Of a DNA stretch of 64,000 nt, positions 17,055-27,900 are shown in pieces. The notes under the pieces were generated by a model that saw only the letters and a program-made list of their open reading frames with translations, ran no database searches and was not told where the DNA came from. This DNA is from Gluconobacter oxydans (GTDB taxonomy: Bacteria; Pseudomonadota; Alphaproteobacteria; Acetobacterales; Acetobacteraceae). Each line of letters starts with the position of its first letter. Positions within the stretch are counted from its first letter, which is position 1. The DNA is taken from contig NZ_BJNM01000003.1 in assembly GCF_006539685.1 (NCBI RefSeq), positions 124,001-188,000 of the forward strand. The letters are read 5' to 3'. Made by a program: the position numbers and the translations under genes.

Positions 17055-18467
17055 TTACAGATAGGGCAACAGCAGCCTGATCGCCGAATTGCGCATCCGG
17101 GTCAGGAACGGCAGGCTGTCCAGATCATGATGCGTCAGCCGGTTGCGGCGATGCGTCTGCATGAAGGTAGACAGATCCTTCGCCACGCCGGTGTCATAGA
17201 TTTCCAGATTGATCTCGAAGTTCAGCCGCAGGGAGCGCATGTCGATATTGGCACTCCCCACAAAGCTCCATTCATCATCCACGACCATCAGCTTGGAATG
17301 ATTGAACGGCGGATCGGCCATCCACACCCGGCAGCCCGCATCCAGAAACGGCCGCAGATTGGCATCGCGCGCATGGTCGATCAGCGCGTGATTGCTGCTT
17401 CTGGGCACGACGATATCGATCACCACGCCCCGCAATGCTGCCAGAATAAGCTCCGTCGAAAAGCGGTCATCGGGCAGGAAATACGGTGTCATGACCCAGA
17501 TATGGGTCCGGGCCAACGCGAAGGCCTGCAACATCCCGTATTCGATCTTTTCCAGATCCGTATCCGGGCCTGACGTCACGATGCGCATCGGCACATCCCC
17601 CACCGGGGACGGCTCGGGCAGATAACGCTCGCCTTCGAGTTCCTCACCCGTCGTGAACGACCAGTCCCAGGCGAACGCCACGGCCAGCTGATGCACGATC
17701 GGTCCCTGAAGTCGGAAATGCGTGTCCGCCACCGGCAACTTCGTCCGCAGCCGGAGCATGTTCTCCTCGCCGATGTTCAGGCCGCCCATGAAGCCGATGG
17801 TCCCGTCCACCACGAGGATCTTGCGATGATTGCGCAGATTGATGAACGGCATGCGCCAGGGCCAGACCGAGTGCATGAAGCGTGCGCAGGCCACACCCTC
17901 ACGCCGCAGCCGGCGCTCGATCCCGCAGCGGAAATAGCCGCTCCCGATCCCGTCCACCAGAACCCGGACCTCAACCCCGCGCCGCTTCGCCGCCACCAGA
18001 GCCTCGGCAAAACGCTGCCCCACCTCATCATCGCGGAAAATATAGGAGCACAGGATGACCGATTTTTTGGCCTGACCGATTGCCTCCAGCATGACCGGAT
18101 AGGCATTGTCCCCATCATGAAGGCAGGTGATCGAATTGCCCCGCATCAGGGGCCGTTCCGTCAGACGCCCCAGCATCTTTGAAAGCGGTGCCAGATCGCC
18201 ATCCACGGTCTGGCGGTACTGCGCCAGTGGGTCGCGCCCTTCCCACAGATGCCGGTTGACCATTTTCTGCGCCCGGCGCCGGACACGGTTGATCCCGAAC
18301 ATCAGATACAGAACCGTCCCCAGAACGGGCGCAATCCAGCAGATGCCGATCCACCCCGTGCAGGACGCCGTATCGCGCTTGTGCACCAGCGCATGGACCG
18401 TGACGAGCAGGGGCAGCGTCCAGCGCAGGATCTGCATGAAAATGTGGAAAACGGTCCAGTGCGTCAT
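17055..18467 (-). CDS. cls: Cardiolipin synthase
   Basis: A 470-residue membrane phospholipase D-superfamily enzyme that makes cardiolipin from phosphatidylglycerol. Two N-terminal membrane helices (ILRWTLPLLVTVHALVH and ICWIAPVLGTVLYLMFGI) are followed by two HKD motifs: HRKILVVDGTIGFMGGLNIG near residue 207 and HSKLMVVDDEWSFVGSANID near 388. The arrangement and length match ClsA-type enzymes. The ATG at 18467 has AGGGAG about five bases upstream, and a 14-codon upstream extension of the frame is not supported. Confidence 0.94.
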   Translation of the reverse strand: MTHWTVFHIFMQILRWTLPLLVTVHALVHKRDTASCTGWIGICWIAPVLGTVLYLMFGINRVRRRAQKMVNRHLWEGRDPLAQYRQTVDGDLAPLSKMLGRLTERPLMRGNSITCLHDGDNAYPVMLEAIGQAKKSVILCSYIFRDDEVGQRFAEALVAAKRRGVEVRVLVDGIGSGYFRCGIERRLRREGVACARFMHSVWPWRMPFINLRNHRKILVVDGTIGFMGGLNIGEENMLRLRTKLPVADTHFRLQGPIVHQLAVAFAWDWSFTTGEELEGERYLPEPSPVGDVPMRIVTSGPDTDLEKIEYGMLQAFALARTHIWVMTPYFLPDDRFSTELILAALRGVVIDIVVPRSSNHALIDHARDANLRPFLDAGCRVWMADPPFNHSKLMVVDDEWSFVGSANIDMRSLRLNFEINLEIYDTGVAKDLSTFMQTHRRNRLTHHDLDSLPFLTRMRNSAIRLLLPYL

Positions 18468-18622
18468 AAATCTCCCTGCGGCGGACATCCTGTGCTGCAA
18501 ACAGCACATCAGCCCCCGGATCTTCTTCCGTCATCCTTTCGCAAAGATGGAGGATGCGCCAGCCCCCGTCCTTGCGATAGGATCATCTTCCGGCCCCGTC
18601 TTTCGAAAAAGGAGAGCGTTCC

Positions 18623-19345
18623 ATGCAGCATCGCCCACAGCTCTTCTACACGACGGCTCCGGCCCCGTGCCCCTACCTGCCCGACCGGACCGAACGCAAG
18701 GTCCTGACCGAACTCGCGGGCCCTGACGCCGTAGCCTTGCACAACCGCCTGTCCCAGGCTGGCTTCCGCCGCAGCCATGCGATCGCCTACGCCCCCGTCT
18801 GCGTCGGCTGCCGCGCCTGCACACCCATGCGTATCCCGGCCGCGACCTTCGCCCCGACCCGCACCCAGAAGAAAATCCGCAGCCGCCACACAGACCTCGT
18901 GGTGAACATCATCCCGCCGGTCCCCACCGACGAGCAGTTCCGCCTGTTCGAGATGTATCAGGCCGTCCGCCATCCCGATGGCGACATGGCCCACATGTGC
19001 TGGCGCGATTACGCGGAGCTGATCGCCAATACGCCGGTCGAGACCTTTCTGGCCGAATTCCGCCGCCCCGATGGCACGCTCGTCTGCGTCAGCCTGATGG
19101 ACCGTCTGTCGGACGGACTATCCGCTGTCTACACGTTCTATGACGTCAACGACCTGACGGCCTCATGGGGCACGTTCTCGATCCTGTGGCTGATCGAAGA
19201 GACCGCCCGCCTGGGGCTGGAACACCTGTATCTGGGCTATTACGTCCCCGGCAGCCCGAAGATGGCCTACAAGGCCGCCTTCGGCCCCCCCGAAGTCTTC
19301 CGGGACGGCCAATGGAGCCTGCTGGCAGCATTATCCCCCGCCTGA
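18623..19345 (+). CDS. bpt: Aspartate/glutamate leucyltransferase (arginyltransferase family)
   Basis: Bpt transfers leucine from Leu-tRNA to N-terminal Asp or Glu of proteins and so feeds the N-degron pathway to ClpAP. The 240-residue protein shows the family start QLFYTTAPAPCPYLPDRTER, the conserved cysteine cluster CVGCRACTPMRIP, SRHTDL, and the GNAT-like end GLEHLYLGYYVPGSPKM. GGAG lies 8 bases before the ATG. It is divergent from cls and convergent with parC. Bacterial members with this short architecture are usually Bpt, whereas eukaryotic ATE1 uses Arg-tRNA. Confidence 0.92.
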   Translation: MQHRPQLFYTTAPAPCPYLPDRTERKVLTELAGPDAVALHNRLSQAGFRRSHAIAYAPVCVGCRACTPMRIPAATFAPTRTQKKIRSRHTDLVVNIIPPVPTDEQFRLFEMYQAVRHPDGDMAHMCWRDYAELIANTPVETFLAEFRRPDGTLVCVSLMDRLSDGLSAVYTFYDVNDLTASWGTFSILWLIEETARLGLEHLYLGYYVPGSPKMAYKAAFGPPEVFRDGQWSLLAALSPA

Positions 19346-19363
19346 ATGGGGGATGATCCCGCT

Positions 19364-21574
19364 TCAGCTCTTGTTGCGGAGCATCCATTGCGGCGCCGCA
19401 CGCCCCACGGCACCGCGGCGCCCCTCAAGCGGGGCCAGATCCGCCGTCGCACGGACACGCTGGCCTTCCTGCCACAACAGTCCTTCGGACAGGGTGAGCG
19501 TCCGGATATCCCGCAGCGTGCTGTCGCCCAGCTTCTGGAACGCCACACCGCCGCCACGCGTCATTTCCGGCACCTGCTCCAGCGGGAAGATCAGCGCCCG
19601 CTTGTTCTGCCCCAGGGTCAGAACATGGGTTCCACCCACCGGAACACAGGCAAAGACCTCGTCACCGTCCTTGATGTTGAAGACCTGTTTGCCCGTCCGT
19701 TTCTCGGCCACAAGCCCCGCTTCGGACACGATCATGCCCCGCCCGGCCGCCGAAGCGATCAGACGGCGCCCCTCATCCGAAACCGGGAACAGCGTCACCA
19801 CACGGTCTTCCTGAGGCACATCCACCACAGTACGGAACGGCTGACCGAAACCACGTCCGCGTGGCAGATCCGCCGCCTTGATCGTATAAGCCTTGCCGCT
19901 GCTGGAGATCAGGCACAGACGGTCGGTGCTCTGGCATTCCACGGAGAGCCAGCCCTCATCGCCTTCCTTGAACCGGTGCCCCTGCGGATCGAGCCCATGG
20001 CCCTTCATGGCCCGGATCCACCCTTCGCGGGACAGCAGAACCGTCAGCGGCTCGCGGTCGATTTCCAGCGCCGCAGAAATATCGATGAGCTCAGGCGCGG
20101 CCGCAATCAGTGTCCGGCGCTCCCCCAGCGGACCGGAACCGAACTTCTTGATCGTGCCGTCCAGATCCTTGCCAATCCGGGTCCAGCGGCGACGCTCTGA
20201 GCCCAGCAGCGTCTCAAGGGCTTTCTGCTCGTCCGCAAGCTTATCCCGCTCACGCCGGATTTCCATTTCCTCAAGCCGCCGCAGCGAGCGCAGCCGCATG
20301 TTCAGAACAGCTTCGGCCTGAACATCCGTAAGGCTGAACGTCGCCATCAGGCTGACCTTGGGCTCGTCCTCTTCACGGATGATCCGGATCACCTCGTCAA
20401 GGTTCAGATAGACCGCAAGAAAGCCCTCAAGGATCTCCAGCCGCCGCAGCACCGCTGCGAGGCGATGGTTCGAGCGCCGCACGAGCACTTCATGAACGTG
20501 ATCCAGCCAGGCCCGCAGAACCTGCTTCAGCGACAGCACACCCGGAACACGGTCTCCACCCAGAACATTCATGTTCAGGCTGAACCGGTTCTCCAGCGCC
20601 GTGTTTCGGAAGAGCGTCTCCATCAGAACTTCAGGCTCAACACCCTTGGTCTTGGGTTCCAGCACCAGACGGATATCGGTCGTGCTCTCATCCCGCACAT
20701 CGCCCAGAAGCGGCAGCTTGCGCTGCTCCATCAGGTCGGCGATCTGCTCGATCAGACGGGATTTCTGCACCTGATACGGGATCTCGGTGACGATAATCAC
20801 CCAGGTGCCAAACCGCCCCTGCTCCACTTCCCAGCGGGCCCGCGTCCGGAAACTGCCACGGCCGGTTTCGTAGGAACGGATGATGGAGTCGCGCTCTTCC
20901 ACCAGAATACCGCCCGTCGGGAAATCCGGCCCGGGCATCAGATCCACCAGTTCGGCGATCGTCACATCCGGTTTTTCGATCAGAAGCTTGGCGGCCCGGC
21001 AGATTTCGGCGGCATTATGCGGCGGGATGCTCGTCGCCATGCCCACGGCAATGCCCGCAGCGCCATTGGCCAGCAGATTGGGGAACGTGCCCGGCAGCAC
21101 GATGGGTTCGTGATCTTCATTGTCGTAGGTCGCGCGGAAATCGACCGCATCGTCCTGAATCCCGTCCAGCAGCGCCTGCGCAACTTCCGTCAGGCGGCTT
21201 TCGGTATAACGCATGGCGGCCGCTCCATCGCCGTCGATGGAGCCGAAATTGCCCTGTCCCTCAACCAGCGGATAACGGACCGCAAAATCCTGCGCCAGAC
21301 GCACCAGCGCCTCGTACACGGAAGCATCGCCATGCGGATGGAACTTACCAATCACATCACCGACGACACGTGCACACTTTTTAAACCCTGATGTGGGATC
21401 AAGGCGGAGCTGCTGCATCGCATAAAGGAGGCGGCGGTGTACCGGCTTCAGGCCATCACGCACGTCCGGAAGGGACCGCGACATGATTGTCGACATCGCA
21501 TACGCAATATATCGCTCGCTCAGAGCCTCAGCGAGCTTGGTATCCTCGATATGACCAGCCAGATCCGTTCCCAT
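19364..21574 (-). CDS. parC: DNA topoisomerase IV subunit A
   Basis: ParC breaks and rejoins DNA to decatenate daughter chromosomes together with ParE. The 736-residue protein has the quinolone-resistance region [20 protein letters not shown] and the catalytic tyrosine in AAMRYTE at about residue 120. It also has the GyrA-type IPPHNAAEI segment, a long coiled-coil region ([19 protein letters not shown]) and a C-terminal beta-pinwheel shorter than that of GyrA. No GyrA-box is evident, which favours ParC. The ATG at 21574 has GGGGAG a few bases upstream. parE is not in the window. Confidence 0.93.
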   Translation of the reverse strand: MGTDLAGHIEDTKLAEALSERYIAYAMSTIMSRSLPDVRDGLKPVHRRLLYAMQQLRLDPTSGFKKCARVVGDVIGKFHPHGDASVYEALVRLAQDFAVRYPLVEGQGNFGSIDGDGAAAMRYTESRLTEVAQALLDGIQDDAVDFRATYDNEDHEPIVLPGTFPNLLANGAAGIAVGMATSIPPHNAAEICRAAKLLIEKPDVTIAELVDLMPGPDFPTGGILVEERDSIIRSYETGRGSFRTRARWEVEQGRFGTWVIIVTEIPYQVQKSRLIEQIADLMEQRKLPLLGDVRDESTTDIRLVLEPKTKGVEPEVLMETLFRNTALENRFSLNMNVLGGDRVPGVLSLKQVLRAWLDHVHEVLVRRSNHRLAAVLRRLEILEGFLAVYLNLDEVIRIIREEDEPKVSLMATFSLTDVQAEAVLNMRLRSLRRLEEMEIRRERDKLADEQKALETLLGSERRRWTRIGKDLDGTIKKFGSGPLGERRTLIAAAPELIDISAALEIDREPLTVLLSREGWIRAMKGHGLDPQGHRFKEGDEGWLSVECQSTDRLCLISSSGKAYTIKAADLPRGRGFGQPFRTVVDVPQEDRVVTLFPVSDEGRRLIASAAGRGMIVSEAGLVAEKRTGKQVFNIKDGDEVFACVPVGGTHVLTLGQNKRALIFPLEQVPEMTRGGGVAFQKLGDSTLRDIRTLTLSEGLLWQEGQRVRATADLAPLEGRRGAVGRAAPQWMLRNKS

Positions 21575-22027
21575 GCATCTCCCCTCTTTCGTGCAGGACT
21601 TAGACACTGGCGTGCCATCCTGTCCAGCGCTCTCCTCATCAGCACGGCCGCCTGCTCACCCTATCGGCCCGTCCAGAAGGCGGAAGTGTCCTTCGCCCTG
21701 GCTGGTTTCAAGGCGCATCCTGCCGATACGACCGCACGCTGGGCGATGATGAACCTCCTGCCCCCCAACACCCTGACCTACCGCATGCAGAACGGGCAGC
21801 CGGTCCTGCTCTATGCCGATCCCATCGCCTGCGGCTGCGTCTATATGGGCGATAAAACCGCCTATGCCGCATACAAGGCCAGTCATCCGATCGATGCCGC
21901 GCATGAACAGCGCATGACGGCCGAGATCAACCAGCATCCCGGCTGGGACTGGTCCGTCTGGGACAGCACAGCCGATGTGGACGTCGTCAACGGTCTGCGC
22001 CCCGGCCCCAGCCACGTTTTCTACTGA
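21551..22027 (+). CDS. Small putative lipoprotein of unknown function
   Basis: The 158-residue product begins with a basic stretch and a hydrophobic segment ending LLISTAACS, a plausible lipoprotein signal with Cys near residue 36, although T at -3 is not ideal. The mature part has no domain I recognise; it contains PIACGCVYMGDKTAYAAYK and a Trp-rich HPGWDWSVWDS. The ATG lies inside the 5' end of the divergent parC gene, 24 bases overlapping, and has no clear Shine-Dalgarno site, so the exact start is uncertain. The 3' end overlaps recO convergently by seven bases. Codon use looks coding. Confidence 0.65.
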   Translation: MTSQIRSHASPLFRAGLRHWRAILSSALLISTAACSPYRPVQKAEVSFALAGFKAHPADTTARWAMMNLLPPNTLTYRMQNGQPVLLYADPIACGCVYMGDKTAYAAYKASHPIDAAHEQRMTAEINQHPGWDWSVWDSTADVDVVNGLRPGPSHVFY

Positions 22028-22788
22028 TCGGACTCCGCATCAGCGTCCGGTGGTGCAGGCTGAAGCCGCTGCACATACTCCACCAGCCGCTCCCGCGCCG
22101 CCGGCAGCGGCTGGTGCCGCACGCCGAATACCCAGCGTGACAGGAAATGTCCCGTCAGCGCCAGACCATCTTTCCAGTCTTCGGGTGTTCCGTCCTGTGT
22201 TTCATCCGTCATCAGCGCGGGTAACGGAAGGAGCCTGTCCCGCCATTCGCCGGCTCCTTCCCGGCTTACCGCCCGTCCCGACCGCGGTGACACGTAGACC
22301 AGATCCTCCCGCGCGCCCGTCACCGCACATTCCGACAGGTCCAGCCCATAGCCGAGCCCGGCCAGAAGCTGGGCTTCCCAGCGCAGATAGGCCCCCATCG
22401 GCGCAGGTTCGGGCGCCACGCTGATCAGCGTCAGAAGGCGAACCAGCCGCATGAAAAGCTCCGGATGCGGCTCCCCCTGAGGTAACGCCCCATCGACCAG
22501 CGCGCAGGCACTACTCACCATCTCAAGCTGCAAAGGCGCATCAAGAATGCGCCCCGCCACGCACTGAACCGGCTCGGCCGTCAAAGTCCCGAGCTGATCC
22601 GCGAGCCGCGCCCGCCACCGCGCCATGACAAGATTGCCGGTCTGCCACAAGGAAGCCTGACGACGGGACGCTCCCCCGCGCGCCATACCATGCGAGACCC
22701 CGTGCTGCTCGCTGAACAGATGAACGAGCGCACTTCCTTCACCGTAAGGCCGGACTGACAGAACCAGCGCTGCCGCTTCCCATTCCAT
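22021..22788 (-). CDS. recO: DNA repair protein RecO
   Basis: RecO works with RecF and RecR to load RecA on SSB-coated gaps. The 255-residue protein has the OB-fold start ALVLSVRPYGEGSALVHLFSEQHG, the helical middle ELFMRLVRLLTLI, and GLGYGLDLSECAVTG at the usual position of the zinc-binding or degenerate cysteine region. Only a single Cys is retained there, as in many alphaproteobacteria. The ATG at 22788 has GGAGGA six bases upstream. It follows tsf on the same strand, after a terminator-like hairpin. Confidence 0.92.
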   Translation of the reverse strand: MEWEAAALVLSVRPYGEGSALVHLFSEQHGVSHGMARGGASRRQASLWQTGNLVMARWRARLADQLGTLTAEPVQCVAGRILDAPLQLEMVSSACALVDGALPQGEPHPELFMRLVRLLTLISVAPEPAPMGAYLRWEAQLLAGLGYGLDLSECAVTGAREDLVYVSPRSGRAVSREGAGEWRDRLLPLPALMTDETQDGTPEDWKDGLALTGHFLSRWVFGVRHQPLPAARERLVEYVQRLQPAPPDADAESDQ

Positions 22789-22821
22789 CGTCCATCCTCC
22801 CCGATCCGTACGCCAAAACGC

Positions 22822-22858
22822 AAAAAGCCCCCGCACACCGGAGCGCACAGGGGCCTTT
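22822..22858 (-). terminator. Intrinsic terminator of tsf
   Basis: On the reverse strand AAAG-GCCCC pairs with GGGGC-TTT (one bulged G), followed by five T. It lies about 60 bases after the tsf stop and just before recO. Confidence 0.65.
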
Positions 22859-22920
22859 CTACAGACTTTCGAGCCCGACCTGAACCGGGCAGACCCGGAT
22901 CAGGACAGGAACGGAAAACC

Positions 22921-23829
22921 TTACTTGGTGCCGGCAGCAGCGGCGACTTCAGCAGCGAAGTCGCTCTCTTCTTTCTCGATGCCTTCACCGAGCTGGAAGC
23001 GCTCGAAACCGACCAGCTTCGCGCCAGCCTTCTCGACAACCTTGGCCACGCGGCTTTCGCCGTCCAGAACCCACACCTGCTCCAGAAGAACGACTTCTTC
23101 GTAGAATTTGCGGATACGGCCTTCGACCATCTTCTCGATGATGGCTTCCGGCTTGCCGGATTCACGGGCCTGCTCGATCAGAACGGCGCGCTCGCGCTCC
23201 AGGGCTTCCGGATCAACGCTGGCAACGTCCAGGGCAGCCGGACGGGTCGCAGCAACATGCATGCCGATCTGGCGGCCCAGCGTCAGCAGGGCGTCGGACT
23301 CGGACGGCGCTTCCAGAGCGGCCAGAACGCCGATCTTGCCAATGCCCGGACGCAGTGCGCTGTGGACGTAGCTGGCAACAACGCCGGACTCGACCGACAG
23401 GACCTTGGCGCGACGGATGGCCATGTTCTCGCCGATCGTGGCGATCAGGTGAGTCAGTTCGTCAGCGACCGTACGGCCCGACGGAACCTTGCCAGCCTTG
23501 ATGGCGTCCAGATCGTCGCCGACTTCCAGAGCCACGTGAGCGACCTGCTCGACGAATGCCTGGAATGCCTCGTTACGGCCCACAAAGTCCGTCTCGGCGT
23601 TCACTTCGACCATGGCAGCGCGGTTCTTGGCGGACGCAACACCGACCAGACCTTCAGCCGTCGTACGGCCGGACTTCTTCGCAGCCTGGGACAGACCCTT
23701 CGTACGCAGCCAGTCGATGGCGGCTTCCATGTCGCCGGCAGCTTCCGTCAGGGCCTTCTTGCAATCCATCATGCCTGCGCCAGTGGCTTCGCGAAGTTCG
23801 CGAACCAGGGCTGCTGTGATTTCTGCCAT
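22921..23829 (-). CDS. tsf: Translation elongation factor Ts
   Basis: EF-Ts exchanges GDP for GTP on EF-Tu. The 302-residue protein has the N-terminal UBA-like domain ([19 protein letters not shown]), the EF-Ts signature [13 protein letters not shown], two core subdomains and a C-terminal module with [23 protein letters not shown] precedes the ATG. It follows rpsB on the same strand, with a strong hairpin plus T-run between the two genes. Confidence 0.97.
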   Translation of the reverse strand: MAEITAALVRELREATGAGMMDCKKALTEAAGDMEAAIDWLRTKGLSQAAKKSGRTTAEGLVGVASAKNRAAMVEVNAETDFVGRNEAFQAFVEQVAHVALEVGDDLDAIKAGKVPSGRTVADELTHLIATIGENMAIRRAKVLSVESGVVASYVHSALRPGIGKIGVLAALEAPSESDALLTLGRQIGMHVAATRPAALDVASVDPEALERERAVLIEQARESGKPEAIIEKMVEGRIRKFYEEVVLLEQVWVLDGESRVAKVVEKAGAKLVGFERFQLGEGIEKEESDFAAEVAAAAGTK

Positions 23830-23843
23830 TTATCTCATCCCTC

Positions 23844-23884
23844 AAAAAAGATCATGCGGCCGGACGAACTCGCCCGGCCGCATG
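23844..23884 (-). terminator. Terminator/attenuator between rpsB and tsf
   Basis: CATGCGGCCGG and its exact complement form an 11-bp stem with a 10-base loop (23853-23884). On the reverse strand it is followed two bases later by six T (23849-23844). tsf starts only 15 bases further on. The element has full intrinsic-terminator form and should reduce tsf transcription relative to rpsB. Confidence 0.83.
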
Positions 23885-23930
23885 CCATGTTTCAGTTGCC
23901 GTTTTCCATAACCGGACTCCGGCAGTCTGT

Positions 23931-24728
23931 TCAGCCAGCGGAAGCGGGAGCTTCTGCGCCTTCAGCAGCGGCGGCTTCCAGAACAGCCGTCTCAGCCGGC
24001 AGTTCTTCAGCAGCACCGATGTCCTGACCAGAAGCAGCCAGCTCGGCGGAAATACCGTCGAGAACCGCGCCGGAGACCAGGTCGCAATACAGGGTGATGG
24101 CGCGGATGGCGTCATCGTTGCCCGGGATCGGATAGGTCACACCAGCAGGGTTGGAGTTGCTGTCCAGAACGCCGATGACCGGAATGCCAAGCTTCGTGGC
24201 TTCTTCGATCGCCAGCTTTTCCTTGTTCGTGTCGATCACGAACAGCAGGTCGGGCAGGCCACCCATTTCCTTGATGCCGCCGAGGGAACGCTCGAGCTTC
24301 TCGCGGTCACGCGTGATGTCGAGAACTTCCTTCTTCGTCAGACCGGCCGTGTCACCCGACAGCATCTCGTCGATCTGGCGCAGACGCTTGATGGAGCCCG
24401 TGATGGTCTTCCAGTTGGTCAGCATGCCGCCGAGCCAGCGATGGTTGACGTAGTACTGGCCGCAACGCTGTGCAGCTTCAGCAACATGGTCAGCCGCGGC
24501 GCGCTTGGTGCCGACGAACAGGACGCGACCACCGTTGGCGACCGTATCACGGACAACCTTCAGGGCGCGGTCCAGCATCGGAACCGTCTGCTGCAGGTCG
24601 ATGATGTGAACCTGGTTACGCACACCGAACAGGTACGGCGCCATGGCCGGGTTCCAGCGACGGGTGTGGTGACCGAAATGAACGCCGGCTTCAAGGAGCT
24701 GGCGCATGGTGAAATCAGGCATTGCCAT
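23931..24728 (-). CDS. rpsB: 30S ribosomal protein S2
   Basis: S2 is a late-assembling small-subunit protein that anchors S1. The 265-residue protein has the family start [20 protein letters not shown], then [27 protein letters not shown], and [20 protein letters not shown]. The C-terminal tail is Ala/Glu-rich (about 35 residues) and presumably disordered, a frequent alphaproteobacterial trait. AAGGA lies about 10 bases before the ATG at 24728. rpsB is followed by tsf. Confidence 0.97.
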   Translation of the reverse strand: MAMPDFTMRQLLEAGVHFGHHTRRWNPAMAPYLFGVRNQVHIIDLQQTVPMLDRALKVVRDTVANGGRVLFVGTKRAAADHVAEAAQRCGQYYVNHRWLGGMLTNWKTITGSIKRLRQIDEMLSGDTAGLTKKEVLDITRDREKLERSLGGIKEMGGLPDLLFVIDTNKEKLAIEEATKLGIPVIGVLDSNSNPAGVTYPIPGNDDAIRAITLYCDLVSGAVLDGISAELAASGQDIGAAEELPAETAVLEAAAAEGAEAPASAG

Positions 24729-24920
24729 GATTCAGAATTCCTTGCGTCTGGTTGAACCTCCGCATGGCAACGTCCCCGAGGGGACACCAGAAAACCCTAG
24801 AGCCATGCGTGCGGATTGCTCTCATCCGGAGAAAACTCCGTAGAAGAACGGTCGCGATATGGCGGAAAATGCCCACAGACGCAAGACCTGTCAGCAGAGT
24901 TTCACACAATACTGCCCCGG
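24729..24920 (-). promoter_or_regulatory. rpsB leader and probable promoter
   Basis: The 192 bases between the dnaE stop and rpsB contain two small hairpins on the reverse strand: CGGAG-TTTT-CTCCG and GTCCC-CTCG-GGGAC. CTGACA with a 17-base spacer to CATTTT is a weak promoter candidate near the upstream end. Many bacteria autoregulate rpsB through a structured leader; whether this one does is not shown. Confidence 0.4.
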
Positions 24921-27900
24921 TCAGACCTGTAAGGCCTTCTCAACCCCCCGCAATGTCCGCAGCCGCTCCGCAAGACGTGGCGTCACCCGGTAATGTCCCG
25001 GAATGGAGATTTCGACATCCTGCGTCTCCTCCACGGAAGGCAGCAGCTTCACACGCCCCAAGCCGCCCTGAACCTCTTCCAGCAGAGAAGCCAGATCCGG
25101 CAGGGACGCATCCTCCTTCAGCCAGACGCGGATTTCCGAACGCTCGGCCGCAGCCGCGACCTCCAGATCCATGACATTCTGAGCTGTGATCCGCAGCGCA
25201 TCGCCATCCACCTTGAGTTCCGCCGTCACCAGGATGGCCTGTCCCGCCACCAGCAGATCCCGGCAGGATGTCAGCGTCTCGGAAAACAGCGTGACCTCAC
25301 ATCCGCCACCACTATCGGACAGATTGACCCAGGCCATTTTCTTGCCGGTCCGTGTCGGCCGCTCCTTACGATCCACAACACAGCCTGCGATCTTGACGCG
25401 CGTAGTCCCTGTTTTTGCAGCATTTTCCAGCGCATTGGATGGCGTTACACCCAGCCGCCTCAGGACGCTGCGATACGCATCCAAAGGATGTGCACTCATG
25501 TGAAACCCGATAGCCGAAGCTTCCAGCGAGAGACGTTCAAAGTCGGGCCAGGGGCGACCTTCGTTCAGGCGCAGAATCTCACGTTCCTGACCCGCCCCCC
25601 CGAAAAGTCCAGCCTGACCCATCTGCTGCTCCTGGGCCCGCGCCTGCGCCCGACGCAACAGAATGTCGGCACTCGAAAAAACGATATGTCGTTCTTTGAG
25701 AAGACTGTCGAAAGCCCCTGCTTTTGCAAGACTTTCCAATTGAATCTTGTTCAGACTCTTCGGATCACAGCGCTCCGCAAAATCCGTAAGATCCTGAAAC
25801 GGTCTGTCCCCACGGCAAGCCACGACACTCTGCATCGCGGCCGCGCCCACACGTTTGATGGCCGACAACGCATAACGGATCCCCTGACGCCCGTCTTCCA
25901 GCGTTTCAATAGAAAAATCTGCCAAAGATTTATTAATATCAACGGGTAACACGGGAATATTCATTCGCCGTGCTTCCTGACACAAAGCCGCCAGCTTGTC
26001 CGTCTTTTCCCGTGCCAGAGACATGCAGCCCGCGAGGAACGCGACCGGATGGTTCGCCTTCATCCAGGCTGTCTGATAGGACACGAGCGCATAGGCTGCG
26101 GCATGCGACTTGTTAAAGCCATAATCCGCAAAACGAGCCATAAGATCAAAGACTTCGACCGCTTTTTCCTGAGGGATGCCACGCGCTGTTGCCCCCTCGG
26201 TGAAGATCGCGCGCTGCTTCTCCATTTCCGCTGCGATCTTCTTGCCCATCGCACGCCGCAGCAGATCCGCACCACCCAGACTGTAGCCCGCCATCTTCTG
26301 GGCGATCTGCATGACCTGTTCCTGATAGACCATGATCCCATAGGTCTCTTCAAGAATATCGCGGATTTCCTCGTGAGGCGGCTCCCAAGGCTCGCCATGC
26401 TTGCGGCGACAATAATCCGGGATGTTTGCCATCGGTCCGGGACGATACAGCGACACGCCCGCAATCAGATCCTCCAGCCGACTGGCCGCCATCTGCTTGA
26501 GCATGTCCCGCATGCCGGCGCCTTCGAACTGGAACACGCCGGCCGTATCGCCTTTGGCCAGCATCTCGAACGTCTTCGCATCATCCAGAGGAATACGTGA
26601 GAGATCAACCGTAATCCCCTGTTCTTTAAGGAAATCCAGACCCCGCTTGAGAATGGTGAGCGTTGTCAGGCCGAGGAAGTCAAACTTCACCAGTCCAGCC
26701 TGCTCGACATATTTCATGTTGTACTGCGTCACGAGCATGTCGCTCTTCGGATCGCGATACAGCGGCACCAACTCTACCAGTTCGCGATCACCGATCACCA
26801 CACCCGCGGCATGGGTAGATGCATGACGGTACAGACCTTCAAGCTGCAACGCGATTTCCATGAGACGCTTGAGCGACTCATCGCTGTCCCGCATTTCCTG
26901 AAGCCGTGGTTCACCCTCAATCGCGTCTGACAGCGAAACAGGCTTGGCTGGATTGTTCGGGATCAGTTCTGCGACGCGGTTGACCATCCCATAAGGCAAT
27001 CCCAGCACACGACCGACGTCCCGCACAGCGGCCTTGGCCTGAAGCTTTCCGAACGTGATGATCTGCGCGACACGGCTTCCGCCATATTCTTCGCGCACAT
27101 ACCGGATCACTTCATCGCGGCGGTCCTGACAGAAATCGATATCGAAATCCGGCATGGAAACACGCTCAGGATTCAGGAATCGCTCGAACAGCAGTCCGAA
27201 CGGAATGGGATCGATATCCGTAATCGTCAGCGCATACGCCACCAGCGAGCCTGCACCCGATCCACGCCCTGGCCCGACCGGAATATCATGCGCCTTGGCC
27301 CACTGAATGAAGTCGGCAACAATCAGGAAGTAGCCCGGGAAGCCCATCCGCGCGATGATATCGAGCTCCACCTGAAGGCGCTCGGAATAAAGCTTGCGCT
27401 TCTCTTCACCCGCATTGATCGCGTCAAGACGCTTTTCCAGCCCTTCCCAGGCCATGGCCCGAAGCGTTTCCTCTTCCGTCGAGCCTTCGCGGACCTTGGG
27501 ACAAATCGGCAGTAGCGGCTTGCGCGTGCAGGCCGCCACCGCACATTTTTGCGCAATGATCAGCGTGTTGTCACAGGCTTCCGGAAGATCATGAAAGACA
27601 GCCCGCATTTCCGCAGGCGTCTTGAACCAAGCCTGCGGAGAGACATGCCAGCGGTCTTCTTCCGCAATAGTGCGGCCCTGCGCGATACACAGCAGCGCAT
27701 CATGGGCCTCATGCATTTCAGGCTTGGGGAAAAAGCATTCATTGGTGGCGACCAAGGGAATATCCATCTGATCCGCCATCGGGATCAGAACACTTTCGAC
27801 TTCCTGCTCCCCTGCCTCTCCGAACCGGTTCAACTCAACCGCGATATTTCCCCGGAAAGCTTCTTCCAGACGGCTCAGAAGGGCCTGCGCCTCAGATTTC

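Noticed and set aside
24729-24920. A defined S2 autoregulatory leader motif upstream of rpsB
   Set aside because: Small hairpins are present, but I could not match them to the known consensus by eye; kept as a general leader.
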